DNA of 64,000 bases from Pelobacter propionicus DSM 2379 (GCF_000015045.1 NC_008607.1:1-64000); one strand, 5' to 3'; positions 9,293-17,839 are shown, counted from the first letter of the stretch. Notes: generated from the sequence alone by a model not told the origin. Numbers and translations: made by a program.

Positions 9293-9721
9293 ATGGAAAC
9301 CAAATCTTTTTCGGTGACGCTGGTCAGTAGCACCAACCAAGCCGTTTTCGACAGACTGATCCAGAGCTACGAGTGCGAGTTTTCCGCGATCACCAAAAAA
9401 CTGCCATTGTCTGATGGCTCTTTCAATCTCGATATCCGTCTCGGCGGTGCAGTAATGGGGTTTCTGGCCTACACAGGAGAGGTGCCGTGCGTCTTTAACG
9501 TTGTTAAATGCACTCTGATGGCTTCGAAATCTGCGAGTTTTTCTTTTCGGCGGCAAGGTCTTGGTTACAGGCTTATGGAATCGGTTTGCGATCGATACTG
9601 CGGTAAATGGGAGGTGAAGCAAATCGAAGGCGCTGATAGTGCCCAAGCATTCTAGAAACGGGCTGTCAAGCAGTACACAAATGGCTGTTATGGGGGTCAC
9701 TACAGAAAACGGATTATATAG
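9293..9721 (+). pseudogene. Decayed GNAT-type acetyltransferase
   Basis: Reading from the ATG at 9293 gives a GNAT-like N-terminus. The expected central strand (SDGFEICEFF) is then found one frame over, at about 9515-9545. The acetyl-CoA loop RRQGLGYRLMES returns to the first frame without the residues that normally separate the two, implying frameshifts and a small deletion. An in-frame TAG at 9653-9655, where tryptophan would fit (AF-stop-KRAVKQY), interrupts the C-terminal part, which ends at 9721. I therefore call it a pseudogene. A 20-bp piece of its tail is repeated at 10038-10057 beyond nested transposon ends, so the locus was probably damaged by transposition. Confidence 0.7.
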
Positions 9722-9942
9722 CACGTTAAGCTTTTTGTAGAGGTCAGAATGGGCCTGTCAACCAGATTCTGTATACGATAATTCGGTCCTTTAAAAAAAC
9801 AAATTAACTATCGTCACTTATTTTCAAGTTACATAGCATGATCAAGCGGGAGTCTTCCTGCTTTTTAGTAATTCCATCTGCTCTTTTGCACATGCGGGCA
9901 CATATCGTGGCTCAACAGTGCCTCGGAACGAACGGTGATGTA

Positions 9943-9986
9943 GGGGTGAATCCAACATTCGTGTCACCAGGTATCAAGTAGCCGGG
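9943..9986 (+). repeat. Tn3-type terminal repeat (copy of the transposase-side end)
   Basis: These 44 bases match the reverse complement of 37221-37264, the end that follows the tnpA gene, at 43 of 44 positions. They begin with GGGG, as Tn3-family ends do, and are oriented so that their element would extend to the right. The 5 bases outside (ATGTA) do not match the 5 bases outside the 37264 end (AGATA), so the two are not a simple matched pair from one insertion event. Within the repeat the bases corresponding to the tnpA stop region are still recognisable. Confidence 0.7.
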
Positions 9987-9994
9987 ACAGACAT

Positions 9995-10035
9995 GGCGGT
10001 ACCCCAACATTTACGCAATAAGGGGGTCATCTGAG
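9995..10035 (+). repeat. Second Tn3-like terminal repeat, degenerate
   Basis: Nine bases after the previous repeat comes a sequence sharing CCAACAT, GCAAT.AGGGG and CATCTG with the Tn3-like end at 45996-46033. Its first four bases are GGCG instead of GGGG. It reads rightwards, like the repeat at 9943. It could be the remains of the resolvase-side end of the copper transposon or of an older insertion. It is directly followed by the repeated tail of the decayed acetyltransferase gene. Confidence 0.45.
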
Positions 10036-10037
10036 GA

Positions 10038-10057
10038 TCACTACAGAAAACGGATTA
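10038..10057 (+). repeat. 20-bp direct repeat of the acetyltransferase tail
   Basis: These 20 bases are identical to 9697-9716 at the end of the decayed GNAT gene. The pair brackets the two Tn3-like ends, which suggests the original target gene tail was duplicated or rejoined during insertion and rearrangement. It is longer than the 5-bp duplication of a simple Tn3 insertion. Confidence 0.55.
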
Positions 10058-10091
10058 TTATATGTAGCGCATATTCAGACGGCTCTTTGTA

Positions 10092-10117
10092 AAACCGGGA
10101 CTTCGTTGGCCCGGTTT
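10092..10117 (-). terminator. Hairpin terminator after the 10128 gene
   Basis: AAACCGGG and CCCGGTTT form a perfect 8-bp stem with a 10-base loop. On the minus strand the stem runs into TTTTACAAAG just beyond the stop of the exported protein gene at 10128-10487, as expected for an intrinsic terminator. Confidence 0.6.
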
Positions 10118-10127
10118 CATCAAAAAC

Positions 10128-10487
10128 TTATTTTGGCGGCTGAACAAGCAAGGATGTTTCATCTTTTTTTGCGATATCTCCAACCTTGATCTCTCCCTTA
10201 ACTATTTCCGCTTCGAAATAGTGATCCCCAACAAACGACAGGACCTTTACCTGGCCAACTTCCTTCGACTGGCGGGTTTTACCGGATTCCCGGTACACAG
10301 TTAACTCATCACCGATAGCGATTTCCTTTTGGGCGGCCACCTTGCCACTATGGAAGAGATGAAGCTTGCTCCCCATTTTCATGACAACTTCGCTTTTTGC
10401 CTTTTTCCCGGCGGCGTGTACGGTAAGCGGTGCCGCTACCATGATTGAAATCGCCAGCAGGGTAATCATCAGAGTCAGTTTTTTCAT
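10128..10487 (-). CDS. Small exported protein of the copper region
   Basis: A signal peptide (LTLMITLLAISIMVAAPLTVHAAG) precedes a short mature domain of about 95 residues that is probably all beta (EIAIGDELTVYRESGK, EVGQVKVLSFVGDHYFEAEIVKGEIKVGDIAKK). A related C-terminal segment survives as a fragment at 57203-57337, and the lipoprotein gene at 31164 encodes a similar fold, so this is a small family in the window. I do not recognise an assigned function. The ATG at 10487 is preferred over 10493 because of its better distance from AAGGAG. About 150 bases upstream, at 10641-10657, a CTACTGTAG/AATATT sequence resembles the upstream boxes of the copper regulon, but no clear sigma-54 promoter is visible. 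Confidence 0.75.
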   Translation of the reverse strand: MKKLTLMITLLAISIMVAAPLTVHAAGKKAKSEVVMKMGSKLHLFHSGKVAAQKEIAIGDELTVYRESGKTRQSKEVGQVKVLSFVGDHYFEAEIVKGEIKVGDIAKKDETSLLVQPPK

Positions 10488-10733
10488 GTTCATTTCTCCT
10501 TTGTTTGGGTAATTGCCACAATCACTAACAAACCATTAACGACCTTTATTTGAGACACCTCCTTTCCGGTCTCAATCCGTGTTATCAATACTTGCAGGTT
10601 CTCTGCGCATGAATTGCTTTGGGCATCATTTCAACTATTTCTACTGTAGAAAATATTGCCACATTAATATGTTATTTCAAGATTATGTCCGGGAGAGCAT
10701 TTACTGCCGGCTTTCAAGAATGTGACTGAATCA

Positions 10734-11051
10734 TTAAACGAAGCAACATGACGAAATAGCGTATTTTTCGGCAACCAGGTTAATCTTGTCTTTAAGTACC
10801 TTGATTTCTGTTTCAAGATCGTTGGCTTTGCCAAGATCGAAACCATCATATCCGTATAGTTGCCGTAATTCGATGTCCTTGGCTTTCAAAGTGCCGGCCA
10901 GTCCTGCAGTCTCTCGAGTAAACTGCTGAACAACCTGCTCATCGGAACATTTTCCCTCAGAGCAACACGAGCCTGCAGCCAAAGCTGATGCGGCACTGAA
11001 CGAAAGCATCCCCATTACCATTGCAATCCCGACAACCATGTTTTTTTTCAT
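10734..11051 (-). CDS. Small periplasmic Cys-containing protein, metal-resistance associated
   Basis: A signal peptide (VVGIAMVMGMLSFSAASALA) is followed by GSCCSEGKCSDEQ, a helical stretch with ETAGLAGTLKAKDIELRQLYGYDGFD, a coiled-coil-like segment and a C-terminal SSCCFV. The layout resembles the small helical periplasmic metal-binding proteins of the ZraP/CnrX type, with cysteine pairs at both ends that could bind copper or silver. The start at 11051 has GGAGAGG upstream; the upstream GTG at 11057 is less likely. It is divergent from csoR-copA. A sigma-54-like sequence and paired GAATAT boxes lie upstream (11114-11248). The family assignment is tentative. Confidence 0.75.
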   Translation of the reverse strand: MKKNMVVGIAMVMGMLSFSAASALAAGSCCSEGKCSDEQVVQQFTRETAGLAGTLKAKDIELRQLYGYDGFDLGKANDLETEIKVLKDKINLVAEKYAISSCCFV

Positions 11052-11113
11052 TCTCACCTCTCCTTTGAGCCGATTTCGTTATGGCGTAAGCCCGCTTGTC
11101 ATGACTGAACCAT

Positions 11114-11129
11114 ATCAACTTGTGTGCCA
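11114..11129 (-). promoter_or_regulatory. Sigma-54-like promoter, imperfect -12
   Basis: On the minus strand this reads TGGCACACAAGTTGAT. The -24 half is a perfect TGGCAC, while the -12 half has GA where GC is expected. It lies 63 bases upstream of the periplasmic protein gene at 10734-11051 and downstream of the paired boxes at 11210-11248, a typical arrangement for a sigma-54 promoter with an enhancer. Confidence 0.4.
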
Positions 11130-11209
11130 TATGGCTTAAAACTGTGTAACCTGCTTATTTTGCGTTGATAATTGTGGATGCCGTTTCATTCTTCGTATGA
11201 CATAGCTAC

Positions 11210-11248
11210 GAATATGCTACAAACTGCCTCTGCTGTAGGAGAATATTC
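11210..11248. promoter_or_regulatory. Paired GAATATNC boxes, probable enhancer
   Basis: GAATATGCTAC at 11210-11220 and GAATATTC at 11241-11248 are 31 bases apart, about three helical turns. The same box occurs in pairs 20 or 21 bases apart at 15287, 21628 and 28606, and singly at 57108. They are probably sites for the sigma-54 activator encoded at 20206-21561. Confidence 0.5.
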
Positions 11249-11273
11249 TGCGACCATAATTTCAATGTCGTCC

Positions 11274-11330
11274 TTGACACACATACCCTATGGGGGTATG
11301 CTGGACACATAGTATACCCTGGTGGGGTAT
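11274..11330 (+). promoter_or_regulatory. csoR-copA promoter with two CsoR-type operators
   Basis: A sigma-70 promoter is visible: TTGACA at 11274-11279 and TATGCT at 11297-11302 with 17 bases between. Two near-identical palindromes of the form ATACCC-N4/5-GGGTAT overlap it, at 11283-11299 (inside the spacer and -10) and 11314-11330 (start-site region). This G/C tract palindrome is the known type of CsoR operator. Occupancy would block RNA polymerase until Cu(I) releases the repressor. The second operator lies just upstream of the csoR ribosome site, so the operon is autoregulated. Confidence 0.85.
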
Positions 11331-11351
11331 TTGAATGACAAGGAGAATCGT

Positions 11352-11642
11352 ATGCAAGGTGCATCACAAAAGAAACTGTCGGCGAGGGTGAAGCGAATCG
11401 GTGGGCAGGTGGCGGGGATAGAGCGGATGCTCGAAGAAAGGCGCTACTGCGTGGATATCCTGAACCAGATCTCGGCGGTACGTTCGGCCCTGGATGCCCT
11501 TGGCATCGAACTGCTCACCAGACACCTGGAAACCTGCGTGCTGGGGCATGGCAGCAACTCGGAGCACGAAAGCGCAAAGCCGATGACGCAACAGGAGCTC
11601 CTGGATGAAGTAAAGACTGCACTGTCACGGTTTCTGAAGTAG
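11352..11642 (+). CDS. csoR: CsoR-family copper-sensing repressor
   Basis: This is an all-helical DUF156 repressor of 96 aa. The Cu(I) ligands of the family are present as Cys33 (RRYCVDIL), His58 and Cys62 (RHLETCV). The N-terminal part has the basic helix [18 protein letters not shown] placed the start at the ATG at 11352, which has AAGGAG 6 bases upstream. An in-frame GTG at 11322 lies inside the operator and is unlikely. The gene is co-transcribed with copA, which starts 20 bases after its stop. Without copper it should repress its own promoter; Cu(I) binding releases DNA. Confidence 0.92.
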   Translation: MQGASQKKLSARVKRIGGQVAGIERMLEERRYCVDILNQISAVRSALDALGIELLTRHLETCVLGHGSNSEHESAKPMTQQELLDEVKTALSRFLK

Positions 11643-11662
11643 GACATAGAGTGGAGAACGGT

Positions 11663-14023
11663 ATGTCAGCTATACCTGTAACACGAGATCCGGGGAAAGA
11701 TCCTGCTGCTCAAAGCGTCACAGCCGCAATAGCGGAACGCTGCGAACTCCCGTTGGTGGGCATGCACTGCGCTTCGTGCGCTGGTCGCATCGAAAAAGTG
11801 CTTGGCAGTGCTCCCGGTGTCTTCTCCTCCAACGTCAATTTCGCAACCAGTCGCGCCACGGTTCAGTATGACCCACAGGCAACGAACATTGAGTCGCTCA
11901 GCCAGGTAGTACGAGACTTGGGGTATGATGTAATTGTTCCCAAGCCCGGGGGAGAGCATGCCGCTACAGAAGACATGCAGGAGGAAGAGGGCCAGGTTCG
12001 CCGGGCCGAATACGGCCGGCAGAAGGTACGGTTCATCGTGGCGCTGATACTCACGGTACCGATTGCCGTGCTTGCCATGGCAGGACATCTGGTACCGGCA
12101 CTTGAGGATTTACTGAATTTCCCTGGCCGGGCATGGATGGAACTTGCACTCACCACACCGGTGCTGTTCTGGGCCGGGCGCGAGTTTTTCAGCGGAGCCT
12201 GGAGTGCTGCCCGGCACCGAGTGGCTGACATGAACACCCTGGTTTCTCTGGGTACCCTGTCGGCTTACCTGTTCAGCGTTGTTGCCACGGTTGCACCCCA
12301 GTGGCTGAGTGTCTCTGCCGGCAATGGCCAACACCCGGTGCACGGCATGACGTCACCGGCGGGTGTCTACTACGAAGTGGCGGCGATTATTGTTACGCTG
12401 ATCCTGATGGGACGACTCCTGGAAGCTCGCGCCCGCAACAAGACCGGCGGCGCCATCCGAGCCCTTATGGGTCTGCAACCGAAAATGGCCCGTGTGGAAC
12501 GCAACGGCATCGAGAAGGATATCCCGATTGCCGAGGTACGGGTGGGGGATCTCGTGCTGGTGCGACCCGGCGAGAAGGTTCCGGTCGATGGCCAGGTTGT
12601 CGAGGGAGCGTCAGCGGTGGATGAGAGCATGCTGACCGGCGAACCGCTGGCGGTGAAGAAACAACCAGGTGATACCGTAATCGGCGCCACGCTCAACAAG
12701 ACCGGTTCGTTCAAAATACGCGCCACCAGAATCGGCAAAGACACGGTGCTGCAGCAGATCGTGCGAATGGTCCAGGAAGCCCAGGGGAGCAAGGCTCCGA
12801 TCCAGCGTTTGGCCGACATCATTGCCGGCTACTTCGTGCCGATCGTGATCTGTATCGCCATTGCGACCTTTGTGATCTGGTTCGACTTTGCGCCGCCGGA
12901 AACCAGGATCACCATGGCAATGTTCACCTTCATCTCTGTGCTGATAATAGCCTGCCCGTGTGCCCTGGGACTTGCCACTCCGACAGCCATCATGGTCGGC
13001 ACCGGTCGTGGCGCCCAGAGTGGCATCCTGATCAAAGGCGGAGAGGCCTTGGAAACTGCGCATAAAATCACGACTGTCGTGCTTGACAAGACCGGTACCA
13101 TTACCCGTGGAGTACCGACAGTGACGGACATCCTGGCCTATGACACGGATGAACACAGCCTGCTCCGTCTGGCGGCCTCCGCGGAATCCGGTAGCGAACA
13201 TCCACTCGGTGAGTCGATCGTGCGTTCGGCCGAAGAGCGGGGCTTGACCCGAATTCCGGCCACAGGGTTCAATGCCGTCCCGGGTTATGGTATTGAAGCG
13301 CTGGTGGACGGGCAGCGGATACTGATCGGCACCGCTCTCCTGATGGCCGAACGCGGCCTTGAGGTAGACCAAATAGCTGCCCACCGCTTGGCCGACGAGG
13401 GTAAAACACCGGTCTTCATGGCCATTGATGGCACATTCTCTGGAATTATTGCTGTATCCGACCCTGTCAAGGAAGGATCACACAGGGCAATTGAGCGCCT
13501 GCATGCACTGAGCCTGGAAGTAATCATGCTGACCGGTGACAATCAGCGCACAGCAGAAGCCATCGCCCGTCAGGTCGCTGTTGACCGGGTTCTTGCCGAA
13601 GTACTGCCGGAAGGAAAGAACGAAGAAATCAAGAAGCTCCAGGTGCAGGGCAGAATCGTGGCCATGGTTGGAGACGGCATCAATGATGCTCCGGCCCTGG
13701 CCCAGGCCGATGTCGGCATAGCCATGGGTAATGGTACCGACGTAGCCATGGAGGCAGCCGACATCACGCTGGTACGTGGCGACCTGAACGGGGTGGTCTC
13801 CAGCATTGCCCTCTCCAGGGCGACTATCACCAACATCAAACAGAACCTGTTCTTTGCGTTCATCTACAATATTCTGGGGATTCCTCTTGCTGCAGGGGCG
13901 CTCTACCCTTTGACTGGCTGGTTGCTGAGCCCGATTATTGCATCACTTGCCATGGCGCTTTCATCGGTCAGTGTTGTCAGTAATGCCCTGCGCCTGCGCG
14001 GCTTCAGAGTTGAAAGGAGTTGA
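11663..14023 (+). CDS. copA: Cu(I)-exporting P1B-type ATPase
   Basis: It pumps Cu(I) (or Ag(I)) from the cytoplasm across the inner membrane. One N-terminal HMA domain with MHCASC is at about residues 33-38. The transmembrane CPC motif ([11 protein letters not shown]) is near residue 431. The phosphorylation site DKTGTIT is near 475, with a TGD motif ([11 protein letters not shown]) and a hinge [10 protein letters not shown]. The C-terminal membrane helices carry the N and MxxSS signatures of Cu(I) pumps ([27 protein letters not shown]). The ATG at 11663 has GGAG 6 bases upstream, and an in-frame GTG at 11651 is less likely. Length (786 aa) is normal for CopA with one HMA domain. Confidence 0.95.
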   Translation: MSAIPVTRDPGKDPAAQSVTAAIAERCELPLVGMHCASCAGRIEKVLGSAPGVFSSNVNFATSRATVQYDPQATNIESLSQVVRDLGYDVIVPKPGGEHAATEDMQEEEGQVRRAEYGRQKVRFIVALILTVPIAVLAMAGHLVPALEDLLNFPGRAWMELALTTPVLFWAGREFFSGAWSAARHRVADMNTLVSLGTLSAYLFSVVATVAPQWLSVSAGNGQHPVHGMTSPAGVYYEVAAIIVTLILMGRLLEARARNKTGGAIRALMGLQPKMARVERNGIEKDIPIAEVRVGDLVLVRPGEKVPVDGQVVEGASAVDESMLTGEPLAVKKQPGDTVIGATLNKTGSFKIRATRIGKDTVLQQIVRMVQEAQGSKAPIQRLADIIAGYFVPIVICIAIATFVIWFDFAPPETRITMAMFTFISVLIIACPCALGLATPTAIMVGTGRGAQSGILIKGGEALETAHKITTVVLDKTGTITRGVPTVTDILAYDTDEHSLLRLAASAESGSEHPLGESIVRSAEERGLTRIPATGFNAVPGYGIEALVDGQRILIGTALLMAERGLEVDQIAAHRLADEGKTPVFMAIDGTFSGIIAVSDPVKEGSHRAIERLHALSLEVIMLTGDNQRTAEAIARQVAVDRVLAEVLPEGKNEEIKKLQVQGRIVAMVGDGINDAPALAQADVGIAMGNGTDVAMEAADITLVRGDLNGVVSSIALSRATITNIKQNLFFAFIYNILGIPLAAGALYPLTGWLLSPIIASLAMALSSVSVVSNALRLRGFRVERS

Positions 14024-14026
14024 TAT

Positions 14027-14242
14027 ATGGACAGCATGCAAATCATTGTGACAATCAGTGGAGTTGCACTGATAGGACTGACGCTCTGGTTTTTCTTCGG
14101 CAAACGATCAGAGCCCAGTCTAAAAGATGCGGATGAACTCTATTCCTGTCCGATGCACCCCTGGATTACCAGCAATGACCCTACAACAGACTGTTCGATA
14201 TGCGGCATGAAACTGGTGCGGAACATAAATGAACACAAGTGA
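14027..14242 (+). CDS. Small membrane-anchored heavy-metal-binding-domain protein
   Basis: This 71-aa protein has one N-terminal membrane helix (IIVTISGVALIGLTLWFFFG) and a C-terminal copy of the short metal-binding domain that also occurs at the N-terminus of CusB-type adaptors. The signature is YSCPMHPWITSNDP...CSICGMKL, with two Cys pairs and a Met/His. It starts three bases after the copA stop and so belongs to the csoR-copA operon. The adaptor encoded at 23144 has the same motif (YTCSMHP...CPICGMEL). A role as a metal shuttle between CopA and efflux components is plausible but inferred. Confidence 0.8.
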   Translation: MDSMQIIVTISGVALIGLTLWFFFGKRSEPSLKDADELYSCPMHPWITSNDPTTDCSICGMKLVRNINEHK

Positions 14243-14278
14243 TTATAACGACATAGGATGATCAGATAGGGGCTTGCG

Positions 14279-15241
14279 ATGAGCAATTACAGCGATACTC
14301 AAAAAAAGGTCATCATTCTGGCGGCATTGGTGGGGATAATCGCTCTACTGCACTATGCGACGCCGACTGAACCGCACTACTTCCACAAGATCCACATTAT
14401 ACTGCGCAAGCTTTACTTTCTTCCGCCGGTCATTGCAGCTGCCTGGTTCGGTTTCAGGGGCGCAATCATTACGACGACCACCGTCAGCGTGCTTTTCTTG
14501 TTGCATGCATTTCTGGATTGGCCGGGCAACTACATGGAACAGGCAAACCAACTGGGTGAATTGGCAGGTTTCTGGCTTGCGGGACTGATATCCGGCCGGC
14601 TGTTCGACCGGCAGAGGTCACTGCTTATGGATCTTGCCACGGCTAACGAAGAAACCCTCATCGGCCTGGTCTCAGCCTTGGACCTGCGGGAACATAACAC
14701 CCGGATGCACTCCCAGCGGGTGAGAGATTATACCGAGTTGATCGCTGACCGGCTTGGGGTAGATGAAAAGATGAAACGGGAAATTGGTTTTGGCGCCTTG
14801 CTGCACGACGTGGGAAAGATAGCCGTGCCGGACCAGATTCTACTTAAACCGGGCAAACTGACTGATGAGGAATGGATTGAAATGCGCAAGCATCCTGAGG
14901 CCGGATACCGGATTGTGAAACGCATTGGATTCCTGAAGGATGCTGCAGAGATCGTCCACGCCCATCATGAACGTTACGATGGCAAGGGGTACCCTCGCGG
15001 ATTAAAGGGAAATGAAATTCCATGGGGCGCCAGAATGTTTATGGTGGCTGATGCCTATGACGCACTGACGTCCAAGCGCCCCTATAAATCACCCTTGCCA
15101 TACGAAGAGGCGGTAATAGAAATCCTGAACCAGAAAGGCAAGCAGTTTGATCCAGAGGTGGTAGCAATTTTTTTGATTATAGCGCCTGATGAGCTAAGGT
15201 TGATTGCTGAACGTTATCAGGATGGGGACTTGCCTTCCTGA
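14279..15241 (+). CDS. Membrane HD-GYP c-di-GMP phosphodiesterase
   Basis: The N-terminal part (about residues 10-115) is a four-helix membrane domain of DUF4118 style (YFHKIHIILRKLYFLPPVIAAAWFG). It is closely similar to the membrane domain of the histidine kinase encoded at 19091 (YLHDIFQRLYYLPIILAALWFG). A C-terminal HD-GYP domain follows, with LLHDVGKIAVPD, HHERYDGKGYP and ARMFMVADAYDALTSKRPY. HD-GYP domains hydrolyse c-di-GMP to pGpG or GMP. It follows the csoR-copA operon with a 36-base gap and may be co-transcribed. Sharing a sensor domain with the local kinase suggests both respond to the same membrane cue. Confidence 0.88.
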   Translation: MSNYSDTQKKVIILAALVGIIALLHYATPTEPHYFHKIHIILRKLYFLPPVIAAAWFGFRGAIITTTTVSVLFLLHAFLDWPGNYMEQANQLGELAGFWLAGLISGRLFDRQRSLLMDLATANEETLIGLVSALDLREHNTRMHSQRVRDYTELIADRLGVDEKMKREIGFGALLHDVGKIAVPDQILLKPGKLTDEEWIEMRKHPEAGYRIVKRIGFLKDAAEIVHAHHERYDGKGYPRGLKGNEIPWGARMFMVADAYDALTSKRPYKSPLPYEEAVIEILNQKGKQFDPEVVAIFLIIAPDELRLIAERYQDGDLPS

Positions 15242-15286
15242 ATTTTCGTATTGAAATTTGATCGCCATCTCCCTATTTAATTAGAT

Positions 15287-15420
15287 GAATATTCTACAGT
15301 TGATTCGAATATTCCCCACCTATTTGAGCCAACCAAAGCAACAGCTCGACAGTTCCACAAACATACATGCCCTAATATCGTGGCGTTAATGCTTGATGGT
15401 GATTTGGCACGGCATTTGAA
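15287..15420 (+). promoter_or_regulatory. Paired GAATATTC boxes and sigma-54-like promoter
   Basis: Two perfect GAATATTC boxes at 15287-15294 and 15307-15314 are 20 bases apart. About 90 bases further, TGGCACGGCATTTGAA at 15405-15420 has a perfect -24 half and GA instead of GC in the -12 half. The likely target is the operon starting with the HMA protein at 15732, either directly or through the decayed small membrane protein gene at 15389. Confidence 0.5.
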
Positions 15421-15679
15421 TTACATGGCAACAATGTTAGGAGTCGCCGTGTCTTTTATCAACAGCAACAGTGCAATCAACATCATCGAATAGATCGGCG
15501 TGGCCAGTTCCTTGACCGGATCAGTTCTCAACGCCCAAGGACGTCGCTGCTCGTTTTTTTTCTGGACTCTGTCGTCACTGTTGCTAAGGGTGGTGATCAC
15601 TAATTTCGGCCGGCCGGGATGGTTGGCTCTGCAAGGCGCCGGGGTTGCCATTAACCTCTACGGAATGCGGAACTGGTAG
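15389..15679 (+). pseudogene. Small membrane protein gene interrupted by an amber codon
   Basis: An ATG at 15389 opens a 97-codon frame to the TAG at 15677, broken once by TAG at 15491-15493. The sequence after the stop (VLNAQGRRCSFFFWTLSSLLL, then WLALQGAGVAINLYGMRNW) has the style of small PnuC/SWEET-like membrane proteins. The internal TAG stands where tryptophan would fit (NIIE-stop-IGVASS). I read it as an inactivated gene. The TGGCAC promoter-like sequence overlaps its start, so the true start could be lower. Identification is tentative. Confidence 0.45.
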
Positions 15680-15731
15680 GGGAATGCGCCTACACGTGAG
15701 TTTGACCAAGGAAATTGATCGAGGGATTGTC

Positions 15732-16160
15732 GTGAACGCAAAAAGAATATCCACCATACTTCTCATCATTGCAACAATTACTGTTTTGGCGGTTCTCGCA
15801 TTACGTGTCAGGATCGCCGCCACAGCCGATTCCGTGGCCGTTCTTAAAACGACCGGCATGACCTGCGGTAGCTGCTCAAGCAAAATCACAAAAGCGCTTG
15901 AGTCATTGAAAGGGGTTGCGGGTACCGAGGTGGATGTTGAGGGCGGCTGGGTAGTCGTGGGGTATGACACACAGAGTGTCAAGCCGGAGGTTCTAGTCGA
16001 GAAGGTTACCGGAACCGGCTTCAGCAGTAATGTTCATGTGGTGCTGACACCAGAGAAGTTCAAACAGATAACCGGCAGAACTATCGGCCAGAAAGTCGTG
16101 CCATCAAGGGGGTGTTGTGGGGGCAAAAATGGTGGCTGCGGCGGAAATAAACCAAGCTGA
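15732..16160 (+). CDS. Membrane-anchored HMA-domain metal-binding protein
   Basis: An N-terminal membrane segment (STILLIIATITVLAVLALRV) is followed by one heavy-metal-associated domain with GMTCGSCSSKITKALES (CxxC) and a C-terminal glycine/cysteine tail (GCCGGKNGGCGGNKPS). It is similar in plan to MerP-like or CopZ-like chaperones tethered to the periplasmic face of the membrane. I chose the GTG at 15732, which has GAGGG 6 bases upstream. An ATG at 15645 would overlap the decayed gene and add a non-conserved leader. It leads a run of genes including the DUF2318 protein and ABC pair. A copper or silver scavenging role is inferred. Confidence 0.8.
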   Translation: MNAKRISTILLIIATITVLAVLALRVRIAATADSVAVLKTTGMTCGSCSSKITKALESLKGVAGTEVDVEGGWVVVGYDTQSVKPEVLVEKVTGTGFSSNVHVVLTPEKFKQITGRTIGQKVVPSRGCCGGKNGGCGGNKPS

Positions 16161-16174
16161 CAAAGGAGACTGGA

Positions 16175-16639
16175 ATGGCTACAAATCGCAGGAAACAGGT
16201 TATGTGGGCAAGTATAGTTATGGTGGCGCTGTTGGTTGGTGCAGCGAGTGTTTTTGCCTTCTCGCTGGGTAAATACGAAAAGGTCAAGGCAACTGGGGGC
16301 GTGGTATCCATCCCGCTGCCCAAGGTAGCCGACGGCAAAGCACACTACTACCGTTTTGAGGACGGCGGCAAGGAGATTGACTTTGTAGTCATCAAGGCAT
16401 CGGACGGCCGCTACAGGACGGCTTTCGATGCCTGCGACTCCTGCTTCGCGGCCAAAAAGGGGTATGAGCAGAAGGGCGATGTGCTGGTCTGCAAGAACTG
16501 TAACCAGAAATTCGCGATCAACCGCATCGGACCGCACGCTGTCGGAGGTTGCAATCCTTCCTACCTCCCCAGCCAGACAAACGCAAGCAACATAATTATC
16601 ACCACGTCTGACCTGAAAGCCGGAGCACGTTACTTCTAA
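16175..16639 (+). CDS. DUF2318 Cys-rich membrane-anchored protein
   Basis: One N-terminal membrane helix (WASIVMVALLVGAASVFAF) is followed by a DUF2318-type domain with DACDSC, CKNCNQKF and a later GGCNPS. These are five cysteines that probably bind metal or a redox centre. DUF2318 proteins accompany FtsX-like permease and ATPase genes in the P19 iron-uptake loci of Campylobacter, and the same order (DUF2318, permease, ATPase) follows here. No P19 or Ftr1 gene is adjacent. Its presence in a copper region suggests a role in handling copper or iron redox, which is inference. Confidence 0.8.
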   Translation: MATNRRKQVMWASIVMVALLVGAASVFAFSLGKYEKVKATGGVVSIPLPKVADGKAHYYRFEDGGKEIDFVVIKASDGRYRTAFDACDSCFAAKKGYEQKGDVLVCKNCNQKFAINRIGPHAVGGCNPSYLPSQTNASNIIITTSDLKAGARYF

Positions 16640-16666
16640 ACAGTCGAGAGCAAGCGGCGGAGAATC

Positions 16667-17827
16667 ATGAAACTGCATACCATATCGATCAATAACCTGA
16701 AACGCCGCAAGGCCAAGATGGCCTTCCTGACTATCGGCCTGATGGTCGGCATCGCCACCATAGTGACCCTAGTGACCCTGACTCGCTCCATGTCCAGCGA
16801 CATCGAGCGCAAGATGGACGAGTTCGGTGCAAATATACTTGTAACTCCCCAAAGCAACGGACTGGCCATGAATTACGGTGGTATCAGCCTGGGGGGCGTG
16901 ACCTTTGATCAGCGCGAGATTTTGGAAGAGGATCTGGCAAAAATCAAGACCATCAGGAATAGCAAGAATGTTTCGGCTATTGCGCCAAAGGTGCTGGGAG
17001 GCATCAAGGTTGGGACGCACAACGTACTGCTGGTTGGTGTCAACTTTGACAGTGAGCTGAAGATGAAGCAGTGGTGGAATATCTTTGGAGACACACCCAA
17101 AGGTGACAACGAGCTATTGCTGGGCAGCGATGCGTCCAAGGTACTCAACGCAAGTTCCGGTGACAACATTACGATAAAGAACGAGATCTTCAAGGTGGCC
17201 GGAGTGCTTGACCAGACCGGATCCCAGGATGATTCTCTGGTTTTTGCATCGCTGAAGAAAGCCCAGAAGCTGCTCGGCAAAGAAGGGAAGATCACCCTGG
17301 CCGAGGTGGCGGCGCTCTGCTCCGGCTGCCCCATTGGCGACATGGTCACCCAGATCGCCGAGAAACTCCCCGATGCCAGGGTGTCGGCCATCCAGCAGGT
17401 AGTCGAGGGAAGACTGAAGGCCCTGGATCAGTTCAAACGCTTTTCCTATGCCATGGCCGGCGTGGTGGTCTTCATCGGTTCACTGATCGTCTTTGTCACC
17501 ATGATGGGCAGCGTCAACGAGCGGACCACCGAAATCGGGGTCTTTCGGGCAATCGGCTTCAGGAAGAGCCACATCATGCGGATCATACTCCTGGAAGCGG
17601 CTCTGGTCAGCTTGCTGGCCGGGTTTCTGGGGTATGCCGTCGGCATGGGAGGAGCCAAGCTGGCCCTGCCGTTCATGGCGGAGAGCAAAAATGCCCATCT
17701 GGTCTGGGATTCGACCGTGGCCTTTGGTTCAATCGGCCTGGCGTTGACACTTGGTCTTCTGGCCAGTCTCTATCCGGCGCTGCATGCCAGCAAGATGGAC
17801 CCGACCGAAGCTCTGCGGGCACTATAA
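16667..17827 (+). CDS. MacB/FtsX-like ABC transporter permease
   Basis: Topology is that of type VII ABC proteins. There is one N-terminal membrane helix (KMAFLTIGLMVGIATIVTLVTL), a periplasmic domain of about 200 residues, and three C-terminal helices (MAGVVVFIGSLIVFVTMMG; IILLEAALVSLLAGFLGYAVG; FGSIGLALTLGLLASLYPAL), ending with the typical KMDPTEALRAL. Such proteins often transmit mechanical force rather than transport a substrate through the membrane. The ATPase gene starts 12 bases after its stop, and DUF2318 precedes it. A small CxxC-like segment (ALCSGCPIGD) in the periplasmic part could interact with metal. Confidence 0.9.
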   Translation: MKLHTISINNLKRRKAKMAFLTIGLMVGIATIVTLVTLTRSMSSDIERKMDEFGANILVTPQSNGLAMNYGGISLGGVTFDQREILEEDLAKIKTIRNSKNVSAIAPKVLGGIKVGTHNVLLVGVNFDSELKMKQWWNIFGDTPKGDNELLLGSDASKVLNASSGDNITIKNEIFKVAGVLDQTGSQDDSLVFASLKKAQKLLGKEGKITLAEVAALCSGCPIGDMVTQIAEKLPDARVSAIQQVVEGRLKALDQFKRFSYAMAGVVVFIGSLIVFVTMMGSVNERTTEIGVFRAIGFRKSHIMRIILLEAALVSLLAGFLGYAVGMGGAKLALPFMAESKNAHLVWDSTVAFGSIGLALTLGLLASLYPALHASKMDPTEALRAL

Positions 17828-17839
17828 TACGAGGACATC

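Noticed and set aside
11322-11351. GTG at 11322 as the csoR start
   Set aside because: It lies inside the second operator; the ATG at 11352 has a ribosome site and matches the usual CsoR N-terminus.
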